Origin: Streptomyces anulatus
GTDB taxonomy: Bacteria; Actinomycetota; Actinomycetes; Streptomycetales; Streptomycetaceae
Direction: 5' to 3'
Assembly (NCBI RefSeq): GCF_000721175.1
Contig: NZ_JOEZ01000070.1
Location: 1 to 9,429 of the forward strand
Length of the DNA: 9,429 nucleotides
In this document: positions 1 to 6,243 of the stretch, in pieces
Layout of the letters: the number at the start of each line of letters is the position of its first letter
Position numbering within the stretch: position 1 is the first letter of the stretch
Notes under the pieces: model-generated
Seen by the model: only the letters and a program-made list of their open reading frames with translations
Told to the model about the DNA's origin: nothing
The model's database searches: none
Made by a program: the position numbers and the translations under genes

Positions 1-2
1 GG

Positions 3-197
3 GTACGTCACCCCACTCGAAACGAGAACCTTGCTCAGGCAAGACCTCACCCCCGCAGCGTAAACACCCGCTGTCCAGGGCCCGGGGGGAACTTCACCAA
101 GGCTCGGCAGGCGCTCCGTGAGGCCGTAGGCGGACTCTTGGAAGCTGAATCAGTCGAGGCGGGCGCGTCGCGAGAGGGAGAGGGGGAGCAGGTATGA
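3..197 (+). CDS. C-terminal fragment of an unidentified protein (5' end outside window)
   Basis: This frame is open from the window edge to a TGA at 195-197. That TGA overlaps the ATG of the next gene as ATGA, the usual sign of translational coupling in actinobacterial operons. The last ~35 codons read as credible protein (FTKARQALREAVGGLLEAE then a Glu/Gly-rich tail). No ATG or GTG occurs in the frame, so the gene would have to begin to the left. Codon use before about position 89 is poor, and another frame that stops at 63 (ending LLRQDLTPAA) looks better there. It is therefore possible that only the second half is coding, or that a frame change lies near 60-90. Product not recognised. Confidence 0.4.
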   Translation, partial: VRHPTRNENLAQARPHPRSVNTRCPGPGGNFTKARQALREAVGGLLEAESVEAGASREGEGEQV

Positions 198-613
198 CGG
201 AGAACGAGCAGGAGCGGACCCTCGAGACCGACATTCTGATCGGGCACATGCTGCACCAGACCGAAGCCGTGGTGGACGTCGATGAGCAGAGCCTGGCCCG
301 ACGTAAGACACGGCTGATCGTCCAGATGATGATGTCCCTGCCGAAGGAGGAACGGCGCGGGAACCGCCCGCAGAGCGCAGAGCAACCGAGCCGACCCGAG
401 GCAGCACGCCCCCTCAGCGAGGTGGTCTTCCTGACCGTCGCAGAAGTGGCTGCTGTCATGCGGGTCTCCAAGATGACGGTCTACCGCCTGGTCCACTCCG
501 GTCACCTTCCCGCGATCCGTGTCGGACGCTCGTTCCGCGTTCCCGAGCAAGCGGTCCAGGAGTACCTGCGAGAGAACTTCACGGAGAGCATCGAGTCCAC
601 CGATCGCCCGTGA
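194..613 (+). CDS. BldC-type (MerR-like/excisionase-fold) helix-turn-helix DNA-binding protein
   Basis: The product is 139 residues. Residues ~79-126 (starting LTVAEVAAVMRVSKMTVYRL and continuing to AIRVGRSFRVPEQAVQEYL) form the HTH_17 fold, with helix-turn-helix followed by a basic wing. This segment is very like the short BldC-related regulators of Streptomyces chromosomes, which are usually ~70 residues. The first ~70 residues here are an acidic extension (MTENEQERTLETDILIGHML) not typical of that group, perhaps a partner-binding region. The start is supported by AGGGGGAG at 181-188 and by overlap with the upstream TGA. The same fold occurs in Xis excisionases, but no integrase is visible nearby, so a transcriptional or plasmid-copy regulator is as likely. 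The domain call is firm; the role is inferred. Confidence 0.85.
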   Translation: MTENEQERTLETDILIGHMLHQTEAVVDVDEQSLARRKTRLIVQMMMSLPKEERRGNRPQSAEQPSRPEAARPLSEVVFLTVAEVAAVMRVSKMTVYRLVHSGHLPAIRVGRSFRVPEQAVQEYLRENFTESIESTDRP

Positions 614-730
614 CGTCCGCTCACCGGGTGAAACTCCAGGCTGACGGGCCATTGAAATGCGCGGCTCCGCGCAGGAGCACCAGCCGCCGTGGTCGGCCCG
701 ACCACGGCGGCAACCATGATTGTGGTCGGG
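614..730. terminator. Convergent intergenic region with strong bidirectional hairpin (683-711)
   Basis: The two arms at 683-696 and 698-711 (GCCGCCGTGGTCGG and its exact complement) give a perfect inverted repeat. Folded with a 5-nt loop it has a 12-bp stem. A smaller stem (7 bp, 658-673) precedes it. It sits between the HTH gene (+) and the ligase-like gene (-), 19 bases past the ligase frame's stop, so it likely ends transcription from both sides. There is no U tract, which is common in Streptomyces terminators. Confidence 0.75.
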
Positions 731-1679
731 TCAGCGCAGGCGGACTGCGGTGACGACCGCGTGCCGGGGCGTGCCCGCCACGACCTCCACCACGATGTCA
801 CCTCTGGCGGGCGTGTAGGTGTCGCCGGCCTTCGTGAACGCGCGCCCCGTCTTGGGGACCAGACGCGGGCCGACAACAGATGCGAGCGTCGTGGTCAGCC
901 TCTGGGACAGCACAACGCGTCCGTCAGGGAGCCGTACGACGAGCGCCTTCGGGTGCCGGGCGGTAGCCGGTGAACCTAACCACGGCCGCGTCGACCGTGT
1001 CCGTGTGTCTGACCTTCGCCCACACGCGGCCCGCCTTATATGACGACTGGAGCGGCTTCGCCGCGATCCCTTCCACGCCGGTGCCTTCGAGCGTCTCGTA
1101 CCAGAGCAGAGCCTCGTCCGGGTCGGTGGTTGAGCACACCGGCGCGATCGGCGGACCGACGTTGGCGACCACGTCCGGGAGGACCTGGCGGCGCTCCACG
1201 TATGGACGCGGGCGTAGGTCGGGGAGGCCCGCCGCGGAGTGGGCTAGGACGTCGAAGGCGACGTATGTGGCGGGGTGGCGGTCGGCGAGTTGCCGGGCCC
1301 GGCGGGGGCGGGAGAGCGCGCGGGACTGCGCGGCCTCGAAGCTGATCCGCGCGTTGCCGTCGTCGGCGGCGAGATACACGACGGCCTCGCCGTCCAGGAT
1401 CACGCCGGGAGGCAGGCGCATCGCAGCCACAGCCAGGTCCATCCAGAGCGCGGTGACGTCGCGGCCGGTCCGCGACTGCAGCCGGACGCCGTCCTCGGTC
1501 CGCCACAGCATGGTCCGGTGGCCATCGACCTTGATTTCGTAGGCCCACGACGGACCTGTCGGCAGCTGTGTCACGGACCGCGCGAGGGCGACATCCACGG
1601 GCCACTCCACCCCATCAGCCTGCGCCTTTGGGGCACCGGTTGCTTGCTGACGTACTCCCGCACCGAGAGCAGGTGACAT
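731..1679 (-). pseudogene. ATP-dependent DNA ligase-like gene split by a single +1 frameshift
   Basis: The 5' part (924-1679) carries the adenylation domain of ATP-dependent DNA ligases. Motif I is EIKVDGHR (residues 48-55, catalytic Lys50), motif Ia is around RLQSRTGRDV, motif III is LDGEAVVY (95-102), IIIa is YVAFDVL (139-145), IV is GVEGIAAK (201-208) and V is VWAKVR (219-224). It then runs out as PAPEGARRTAP-stop. A neighbouring frame, continuing to a stop at 731, encodes the missing OB-fold end (ALVVRLPDGRVV, then VEVVAGTPRHAVVTAVRLR). Removing one C from a CCC run at about 957-961 joins them into a 315-residue product, the size of the short Streptomyces ligases. The GTG 25 codons downstream (VEWPVDVALAR) is an alternative start, because the first 24 residues look unlike the family. 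It may be a pseudogene or a sequencing error. The truncated form would lack the OB fold needed for efficient ligation. Confidence 0.85.
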
Positions 1680-1737
1680 CAGTGGCGCAGCGGTCCCGAT
1701 GCGTCACACGGAGCCAGCCGCAGTCCTGCGCGATCGT

Positions 1738-1786
1738 ACTTACGGCAGTACTTGTGTCAGCACTTGCGGCAAGTACTCGCGTCAGC
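1738..1786. repeat. Two tandem ~24-bp direct repeats with internal dyads
   Basis: Unit 1 (1738-1761, 24 bases) and unit 2 (1762-1786, 25 bases) share the pattern ACTT-R-CGGCA, (A)GTACT, then YGYGTCAGC. They are directly abutted and differ at only a few positions. Unit 2 contains the palindrome ACTTGCGGCAAGT. AGTACTTG (1747-1754) and CAAGTACT (1770-1777) form an 8-bp inverted repeat across the two units. The element lies ~60 bases upstream of the ligase-like start, so it could be an operator or an iteron-like replication/partition site. No binding protein is assigned. Confidence 0.6.
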
Positions 1787-2074
1787 CTGTCCTCGAGGGC
1801 TGCAAAACGGGCCCCAGGACGGGATGTCTTTGTGGCGCAGGCCCGTACAGCGCTTCGAGAATCGCCACGAAATTGAACAAAACGGGCATGCGAGGATTTC
1901 AAATCCCAGAACTTTTGAGCTTTGGAGGCCCGTGAAAGCCCCTGAAGGCTTCCAGGAGCGATTTGAGTCCTCGGAAAGGAAATCACATGCCGAGATCCAG
2001 AGATTCTGTCTAGTACTATGGTGCCGCAGCTGAACGCATCCATAGATTCGCTAGGGTGGGGTTCGGCTGGCGGG
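1787..2074. other. AT-richer intergenic stretch with no convincing gene
   Basis: Base composition drops visibly between about 1855 and 2050 relative to the flanks. Open frames here on both strands have no domain signature, no ribosome binding site and no coding-type third-position GC. A short palindrome (GGATTTCAAATCC, 1894-1906) and a third AGTACT-like site near 2012 are present. It may be promoter DNA or a gene remnant. Confidence 0.45.
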
Positions 2075-2111
2075 CAAAACAAGAACCGCCCCCCTGGCTG
2101 GGAGGCGGCTC
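2075..2111 (-). terminator. Rho-independent terminator of the 45-residue gene
   Basis: On the minus strand, a 12-bp stem (GAGCCGCCTCCC with GGGGGGCGGTTC, two G-U pairs) and a 5-nt loop are followed by the T-rich run TTGTTTTG. It begins 25 bases after the stop at 2136, which supports that small gene being real. Confidence 0.75.
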
Positions 2112-2135
2112 CTGTAGGCGGTGGCCGGCTGGGGC

Positions 2136-2273
2136 CTATCGCTTCGTGATCACGTCGCACAGCCACGCGAGAAGCGTGACCACGAAGGTCCAGAAGTCCC
2201 AGTTCGGCTCATCCTCATCCCCCACGGGTGTTTCACCTGCTTCCGGTTCGCCGGAGGGCTCTCCTCCGGTCAT
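2136..2273 (-). CDS. Putative 45-residue single-helix membrane protein
   Basis: The predicted product has an acidic, Gly/Pro/Glu-rich head (MTGGEPSGEPEAGETP, then VGDEDEP), one hydrophobic segment at residues ~25-42 (WDFWTFVVTLLAWLCDVI) and a basic end (TKR). That topology suggests a helix with the acidic head outside and the tail in the cytoplasm. A terminator follows and a TAGAAT -10 element lies ~50 bases upstream, giving a self-contained unit. The start is uncertain. The ATG at 2273 has no clear ribosome binding site. A GTG at about 2300 and an ATG at 2390 are in frame, but the latter would lie upstream of the proposed promoter. I do not recognise a family. Small membrane toxins, holin-like proteins or phage/plasmid accessory peptides are possible but unsupported. 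Confidence 0.5.
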   Translation of the reverse strand: MTGGEPSGEPEAGETPVGDEDEPNWDFWTFVVTLLAWLCDVITKR

Positions 2274-2323
2274 ATGACCCGGAGGGATGCGACAGGTGGA
2301 CACGCTGGTGAACGCTCGGGGAG

Positions 2324-2352
2324 ATTCTACGGGCTTTCGGGACACCCGAACG
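2324..2352 (-). promoter_or_regulatory. Putative promoter with overlapping inverted repeat
   Basis: On the minus strand, TAGAAT (2324-2329) matches the Streptomyces -10 consensus TAGRAT exactly. At the -35 distance lies a 6-bp inverted repeat TTCGGG-N3-CCCGAA (2336-2350), the arrangement expected of a repressor operator. The -35 hexamer itself is poor. It would drive the small gene ending at 2136. Confidence 0.4.
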
Positions 2353-2480
2353 ACTCGGCTATAGGGGCAAATCCCAGCAACACGCTTCATTCCGGGCGTA
2401 ATTCAGGGATCACGCGTCCCCGGGTCCCTCGTTCGGGTGAATTCCGGCTTTTCCCGGTGCGTTCCATCAGCATTTCCGGT

Positions 2481-2530
2481 AGTCGGCGTGCCCGACTGGC
2501 TCCGGACCTCGCAGCTCACCCGGTGAGCTG
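2481..2530 (-). terminator. Two inverted repeats at the end of the broken gene
   Basis: A perfect 9+1+9 palindrome (CAGCTCACC-C-GGTGAGCTG, 2512-2530) spans the stop codon of the decayed gene. A second stem (AGTCGG/CCGACT, 2481-2497) follows. Neither has a T run. They probably end minus-strand transcription, but a protein-binding palindrome is also possible. Confidence 0.4.
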
Positions 2531-3215
2531 GCCGGTGTCGGCCTGCAGCGCCTTCACCAGAGCAGTGAGAGGGAAGCGCCGGCCCTTTCCGAGGTTGCAC
2601 AGTTGCTCCCAGTCGACCTCGGGGTGCACGGCGCCCACCGCGGCGACGGATGACGTGGTGAACATCGGGACGTCGACCGCCCCGGTCCGTGGGGTGCCGT
2701 ACCGCACCTCGCGCCAATCGGTGGGTGTGATCCATCCCAGGGTGCGCATGTGCTCGAGTCGCCGCACACCGAGGCGTTCGGCGGCCTGGTCAGGGCCGAG
2801 CGGGGGTGTTGGTGGCGACCAGGTCGGCGATGGCGCTGGCACACGGCGTCGACCTGGTCGGGGTTGACGAGCGCCCCCTCGGGGGTGCCGCTGAGGTCGG
2901 TCAGTAGGCCGCGTGCGATGAGTCGGCGGACCACGAAAGCGGTGACGTTCGCCCGCTCGCCGTGCGCGGCCGGGTTCGGTGTGCCGAGCGCGGTGGCGAT
3001 CCGGTCCGCGGCGGCGATGCCCGTGATCGGCTCGCGGGGATCGCGGTCCGGATTGCGTCCGCATCCATCGCCTTCACGGCGGCCCGCGACCAGCGGGAGG
3101 AGGGGGCGTCGGGGGCCGGGACGAGGCAGGTATGCCGCGCCTACCGGAAGGCCGTGATTGATACCCGGAGGCGTCCGGCGGCCTGGCTCTCGCTGTACTT
3201 GGTCAGTCGTGCCAT
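2516..3215 (-). pseudogene. Decayed gene for a ~230-residue protein of unknown function (one nonsense, three frame changes)
   Basis: The start is clear: ATG at 3215 with GAGGAAGA 5 bases upstream, opening MARLTKYSESQAAGRLRVSI. The frame meets TAG at 3141-3143 after TAFR, yet the same frame then continues as good protein (LVPAPDAPSSRWSRAAV, KAMDADAIRTAIPA). Near 3031-3036 one base appears missing and the reading shifts to EPITGIAAADRIATALGTPN and on to LVNPDQVDAVCQ. A second shift near 2850 gives AIADLVATNTP. A third near 2800, one extra C, gives LGPDQAAERLGV and an uninterrupted end (WREVRYGTPRTGAVDVPMF to QADTGQLTG). The SQAAGRL and DQAAERLGV segments resemble helix-turn-helix starts, so a regulator is possible. 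The sequence reads like a conserved actinobacterial hypothetical protein, but I cannot name it. The intact helicase and YaaC-like genes argue against general sequencing error. Confidence 0.8.
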
Positions 3216-3259
3216 GGGGATCTTCCTCTCTCGTGATCCGCCCAGAGCGGGCGAACAAG

Positions 3260-3289
3260 ACTCTGACGAAGTATCTGAAAAGCTGTCAA
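3260..3289 (-). promoter_or_regulatory. Promoter of the decayed gene
   Basis: On the minus strand, a perfect -35 TTGACA (3284-3289) is followed after 18 bases by CAGAGT (3260-3265), a fair -10. The start codon is ~45 bases further on. The -35 lies inside the first copy of the tandem 10-bp repeat. Confidence 0.45.
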
Positions 3290-3300
3290 GAGCTGTTAAG
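3281..3300. repeat. Tandem 10-bp direct repeat in divergent promoter region
   Basis: AGCTGTCAAG and AGCTGTTAAG abut at 3281-3300, differing at one base. They overlap the minus-strand -35 and lie just upstream of the plus-strand promoter candidate. That position suits an operator shared by the two divergent genes. Confidence 0.45.
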
Positions 3301-3301
3301 T

Positions 3302-3331
3302 TTGAGCAATTTGGACTTTCCTGCTTAGGTT
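3302..3331 (+). promoter_or_regulatory. Possible promoter for the YaaC-like gene
   Basis: TTGAGC (3302-3307), an 18-base spacer and TAGGTT (3326-3331) match the -35/-10 pattern moderately well, in an AT-richer stretch ~70 bases before the ATG. It is weak evidence alone, helped by the divergent arrangement. Confidence 0.3.
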
Positions 3332-3398
3332 CGCGCCCGCGTACGCGAGGGAAAATTCACCCGCGCGGTCAACTCAGCAGCGGGTAGCGTCCCGGGCC

Positions 3399-4427
3399 AT
3401 GTACATCGATGTGGACGCCGATGAGGCGTGGGAACGGCTGCGGGCCAGCCGCTGGAATCCGCCGGGCAGGGCCGGAACCGGATCCCGCCGCAAGACCTAC
3501 GCGGCGGCCCTGGAGCAGACCGAACAGATGTTCCGAGCCGCCGCCGTCGTGGGTCCCGCGACGCGTCCCCTTCAGGTCTTCTACGGCCTCAGCCAGGCCG
3601 GCCGCGCCATCGCAGCCGCCGCAGTGACCCTCAAGGGCGAGAACTGGCGACTCGTCACCCACGGGATCAAGGCCTCCGGGTTCGACAAGTCCTTCCCCGA
3701 CATCGAGATCCGCACCGACCAGCCTGGCACCCACGGCAGCTTCGTCCGGGTCAGCGAGGTACTCGACTCACCTGTCTGGGAGAAGGACGCGATGCGCCTG
3801 GAGGACATGTGGGACCTGCTGCCCCTGAACCTCGGCTATCCGCTCACCGAGCGGGAGCGGCCCACCCCGCTCTTCGCGGCCGCGAGCAGCATCCACCACC
3901 AGGAGCACCCCCTGTTGAGCATCCCCGTGTGCGATATACCCGACCGGGTCATCGACGCCGGCACCCGTAAGGCACTGGCCGACTTCCTCATCTCGTACCC
4001 CGCCGTCGCCCGGCACGAGAGCTACGTGACCAACCACGCCCTCAGCCTCGGACGTGAGGCGACGCCCGACTACACCCGCTACGACCACGGCGGCGGCGAA
4101 CTGGTGGTCAACTGGGAGATGCCCCAAGGATCGGCAACCGCAGCCGAGCGCCTCGAGTACCTGCTGACCATGACGCGCCCCTACGCGGGCCAGCGGTACT
4201 TCCTGCCCGTCCTCGCCCCGATGACCCGCGAGCTGCACCCACTGATGGCCTGGTGGGCCGTCCTGTACGCCCTGTCGATGCTCGCCCGCTACGAACCCGC
4301 GAGCTGGGTGACCAACATCAGCGTCGACAACAGCCAGCACGCCGTCTCGATCGAACGGTTCCTGGAACGCGCCATCACCCACCTGCCCATCCTGATCGCG
4401 GACACCATCATCGAGGTGAGCACCTGA
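3399..4427 (+). CDS. YaaC-like protein
   Basis: The 342-residue soluble protein has the hallmarks of the YaaC-like family. These are FYGLSQAGRAIAAA (61-74), the WRLVTHGIK strand (83-91), a central PLLSIPVCDIPDRV region, and the conserved end PLMAWWAVLYALSMLARYEP (281-300) running into NSQHAVSIERFLERA and LPILIADTIIEV. Its length fits the actinobacterial members. The biochemical function of the family is unknown, and no catalytic motif is obvious. The ATG at 3399 is the first start in the frame after an upstream stop, but no good ribosome binding site is seen. Codon use is typical of high-GC actinobacteria, and the frame is intact. It stands alone, divergent from a decayed gene and convergent with a small membrane protein gene across a strong terminator. 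The family call rests on remembered motifs, not a search. Confidence 0.75.
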   Translation: MYIDVDADEAWERLRASRWNPPGRAGTGSRRKTYAAALEQTEQMFRAAAVVGPATRPLQVFYGLSQAGRAIAAAAVTLKGENWRLVTHGIKASGFDKSFPDIEIRTDQPGTHGSFVRVSEVLDSPVWEKDAMRLEDMWDLLPLNLGYPLTERERPTPLFAAASSIHHQEHPLLSIPVCDIPDRVIDAGTRKALADFLISYPAVARHESYVTNHALSLGREATPDYTRYDHGGGELVVNWEMPQGSATAAERLEYLLTMTRPYAGQRYFLPVLAPMTRELHPLMAWWAVLYALSMLARYEPASWVTNISVDNSQHAVSIERFLERAITHLPILIADTIIEVST

Positions 4428-4463
4428 TCCAGGGATGGCTCAGCGCCGCCTGACGTCCGAGAA

Positions 4464-4504
4464 GCGGCGGGGCCGGGCAGGACGGGCCAGCTCGGCCCCG
4501 CCGC
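4464..4504. terminator. Strong bidirectional terminator
   Basis: GCGGCGGGGCCG (4464-4475) is exactly complementary to CGGCCCCGCCGC (4493-4504), a 12-bp GC-only stem with a 17-base loop. It lies between the converging YaaC-like gene and the small membrane protein gene, three bases from the latter's stop. Confidence 0.75.
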
Positions 4505-4507
4505 CGA

Positions 4508-4765
4508 TCAGCCGATTAGCTTGTGCAGCACGGGAACGCTGAGCCCGAAGGAGCCCAAGCCCGCGGCGACGGCCTTGGGCACGGACTTCTCGGAGAGGAA
4601 CACGAGCCCGCCCATGATGAAGCCGATGAAGCCGGCTGCCAGGAAGACCACGGCAGCGTGCACCGACAGCAGCGGCGGCGCCTCGGACAGCAGGCCCATG
4701 CCGGGCGGGCTGGGCGGTTCAGGTCGGGCGGGTACGGGGGAGCGCGGGTGCGGGTCCCGAGACAT
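4508..4765 (-). CDS. Small two-helix membrane protein (85 residues)
   Basis: After a Pro/Arg-rich cytoplasmic head (MSRDPHPRSPVPARPEP), two hydrophobic segments follow: ~33-56 (SVHAAVVFLAAGFIGFIMGGLVFL) and ~64-84 (KAVAAGLGSFGLSVPVLHKLI), joined by SEKSV. The ATG at 4765 has AGGAGA 6 bases upstream, and third-position GC is very high from there on. The same frame is open upstream to another ATG at 4975, which has an even better site (GGAGG, 8-base spacing) and would give a 155-residue protein with a Thr/Pro/Arg-rich disordered extension. Third-position GC is lower in that stretch, so I prefer the short form. The size and topology recall Spd-like and other small membrane proteins of Streptomyces mobile elements, but I recognise no specific family. 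Confidence 0.7.
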   Translation of the reverse strand: MSRDPHPRSPVPARPEPPSPPGMGLLSEAPPLLSVHAAVVFLAAGFIGFIMGGLVFLSEKSVPKAVAAGLGSFGLSVPVLHKLIG

Positions 4766-4975
4766 CGGGAGTCTCCTACGAGGCGGAGGAACAGAGACGG
4801 CGGACACCTGTGGTGGTGTCGTCCGCGTGGGAGTGGTGCGCGCCTCGCGGTCGGCGGTCCTGCTGCTCTCTGCCTGAGAGCGTCCCTGTGGGGTCTCGGC
4901 CCTGGCCCAGGGTGGCGTGTTCAGCGTAGCGGCGATCGACGCGGGTGTTGCCCTGGGTGTCTGGCGAGTGGTCAT

Positions 4976-5375
4976 CGGTACTGCCTCCGGCGTGAGTTCG
5001 ACATGGCGGGCGGGACAGTGACAGGACTCGGGTGCTTGCGTCTCGTCCTGCCGGGAACGGCTCCCTTCACCCCGTAGGGCCGGAAGCCGGGACCCGGACA
5101 GCAGCGACCGGGAGGAAAGATCCCGGGGCACGACGAAGGCCCGGACACCTCGTCCGGACCTTGCGCTGTCGAGGTCCTCCAGCGAGTCGAATGCCAGTAA
5201 GGGAGTTGGCGACGTGCCACCTGCTGACTCGGGTGACCTGGCGACGGCGGGGCGGGATTGGATCATCCTGCCCCGTCCCGTTACTCGTTCCTGGTTGCTC
5301 GCCATCGGAGATGGATACGCGGGGTCCGCACAGGGAGGCAGATCCTGATCGGCCCGTGCTACGGGTCAGGAACGC
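4976..5375. other. Gene-free stretch with hairpin at 5136-5162
   Basis: No frame here has both coding-type codon use and a supported start. The clearest structure is an 11-bp inverted repeat with one mismatch (AAGGCCCGGAC / GTCCGGACCTT, 5136-5162), which could be an attenuator or a leftover terminator. The region may hold the leader and promoter of the small membrane protein gene; I could not place a convincing promoter. Confidence 0.4.
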
Positions 5376-5409
5376 AAAAACCTCCTCTCCCGGTATGGGG
5401 GAGAGGAGG
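5376..5409 (-). terminator. Rho-independent terminator of the membrane-anchored orphan gene
   Basis: On the minus strand, CCTCCTCTCCC pairs with GGGAGAGGAGG over a short loop and is followed directly by TTTTT (5376-5380). This is a textbook intrinsic terminator, ~70 bases after the stop at 5477. Confidence 0.85.
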
Positions 5410-5476
5410 GAACGGAGTGGGATCTATCCTTATCGGTGTCTAGGTATGGTTACTGTCGGTTGAACAGGTTGCGCCT

Positions 5477-6085
5477 TCAAGCTGCAGCAGCTCGTCGCAC
5501 CGTCCTTTGTGGTCTCACGGTGTGGCAACCGCACAGGCACTGCTCGGTGTTGTTCACATGCACCCTCAGCAACATTCGCCTCGTCGTGTCATCACTCACC
5601 CCCTCGGCGAGGCCAGCGCAGAGTTCTGAGAAGTGATCTCCGTAGGACCCTTCAAATACTTCTTCATTCGGGTCCGCTTCGATCATCTTCGCCTTGATCG
5701 TGTAGAAAGTGCACACGTACTCTAGGACGACGGTGATAAGCCCTTTGTCGAGGTACTCGATGGCTTCATCGCGCTTGTTCTTGTTCGTGGCTAGTAGGGA
5801 CGCGCGTCCGTTCTGAATATCGCTGAAGAGCCAGAGCATTGAGAAATAGGCGCGCATCACGGCATCTCGTACTTCTCCTTTCGTGATGGGCTTGTTCCGC
5901 CAGTGGTAGGTGCCCAGCAGGTGTCGGTCGTCAACAGCAGTCTTCGTGGATAGAGTGCTGAGAAGTGCGTGTGCGCGCTCATATCGCCGTTCACGGCGCT
6001 GGCTCCGCGCCAGCAGTACAGAAATGAGGAGCGCGACACCCGCCACCAGTGCAGTTGGTGGCAGGATGGTGATCAAGGTGTCCAA
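5477..6085 (-). CDS. Membrane-anchored protein of unknown function (202 residues, TTG start)
   Basis: One N-terminal hydrophobic segment (~5-25, TLITILPPTALVAGVALLISV) is followed by a strongly basic stop-transfer (ARSQRRERRYERAHALL) and a ~175-residue cytoplasmic domain rich in helix and aromatic residues (AVMRAYFSMLWLFSDIQNG; ITVVLEYVCTFYTIKAKM). The end contains CLCGCH. I chose TTG at 6085 because AAGGAG lies exactly 7 bases upstream; a GTG at 6109 would add 8 residues but has no well-spaced site. Third-position GC is clearly lower than in the helicase and YaaC-like genes, which suggests separate acquisition. It stands alone between the helicase terminator and its own terminator. I recognise no family. 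A membrane-tethered effector or defence-type cargo gene is a guess from context only. Confidence 0.75.
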   Translation of the reverse strand: MDTLITILPPTALVAGVALLISVLLARSQRRERRYERAHALLSTLSTKTAVDDRHLLGTYHWRNKPITKGEVRDAVMRAYFSMLWLFSDIQNGRASLLATNKNKRDEAIEYLDKGLITVVLEYVCTFYTIKAKMIEADPNEEVFEGSYGDHFSELCAGLAEGVSDDTTRRMLLRVHVNNTEQCLCGCHTVRPQRTVRRAAAA

Positions 6086-6173
6086 GATCGATCTCCTTCC
6101 GGTCACCACTCCGTTTCACATAGGAACGTGGGAGACATCCCTGCGGTTCCACGGCAACAGGGATTTCACTGTT

Positions 6174-6205
6174 AGGGGGCGCGTAACAGGCGGAGCGCGC
6201 CCCCT
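6174..6205 (-). terminator. Terminator of the helicase gene
   Basis: AGGGGGCGCG (6174-6183) and CGCGCCCCCT (6196-6205) form a perfect 10-bp stem with a 12-base loop, 39 bases past the helicase stop. A second small repeat (ATCCCTG / CAGGGAT) lies just beyond, in the leader of the next minus-strand gene. Confidence 0.7.
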
Positions 6206-6243
6206 GGGTTTCAAGAATAGATATATGCACGTCGAGGAAGGGG

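Noticed and set aside
1889..1911. TTCAAAT flanked by short complementary bases, resembling a tRNA T-arm
   Set aside because: No acceptor, D or anticodon arms could be placed around it; the flanking stems do not pair as required.
1615..2166. 183-codon minus-strand frame with a cysteine-containing end
   Set aside because: It overlaps the ligase start and runs through a terminator hairpin, with no ribosome binding site or family signature. The Cys spacing is not a clear zinc motif.
2121..2867. 248-codon plus-strand frame
   Set aside because: Runs antisense across the small gene, its promoter region and the decayed gene; no domain or start signal.
4972..5220. 82-codon minus-strand frame whose TGA overlaps the ATG at 4975
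   Set aside because: The overlap is tempting, but codon use is poor, it crosses a hairpin at 5136-5162, and the product is low-complexity with no family signature.
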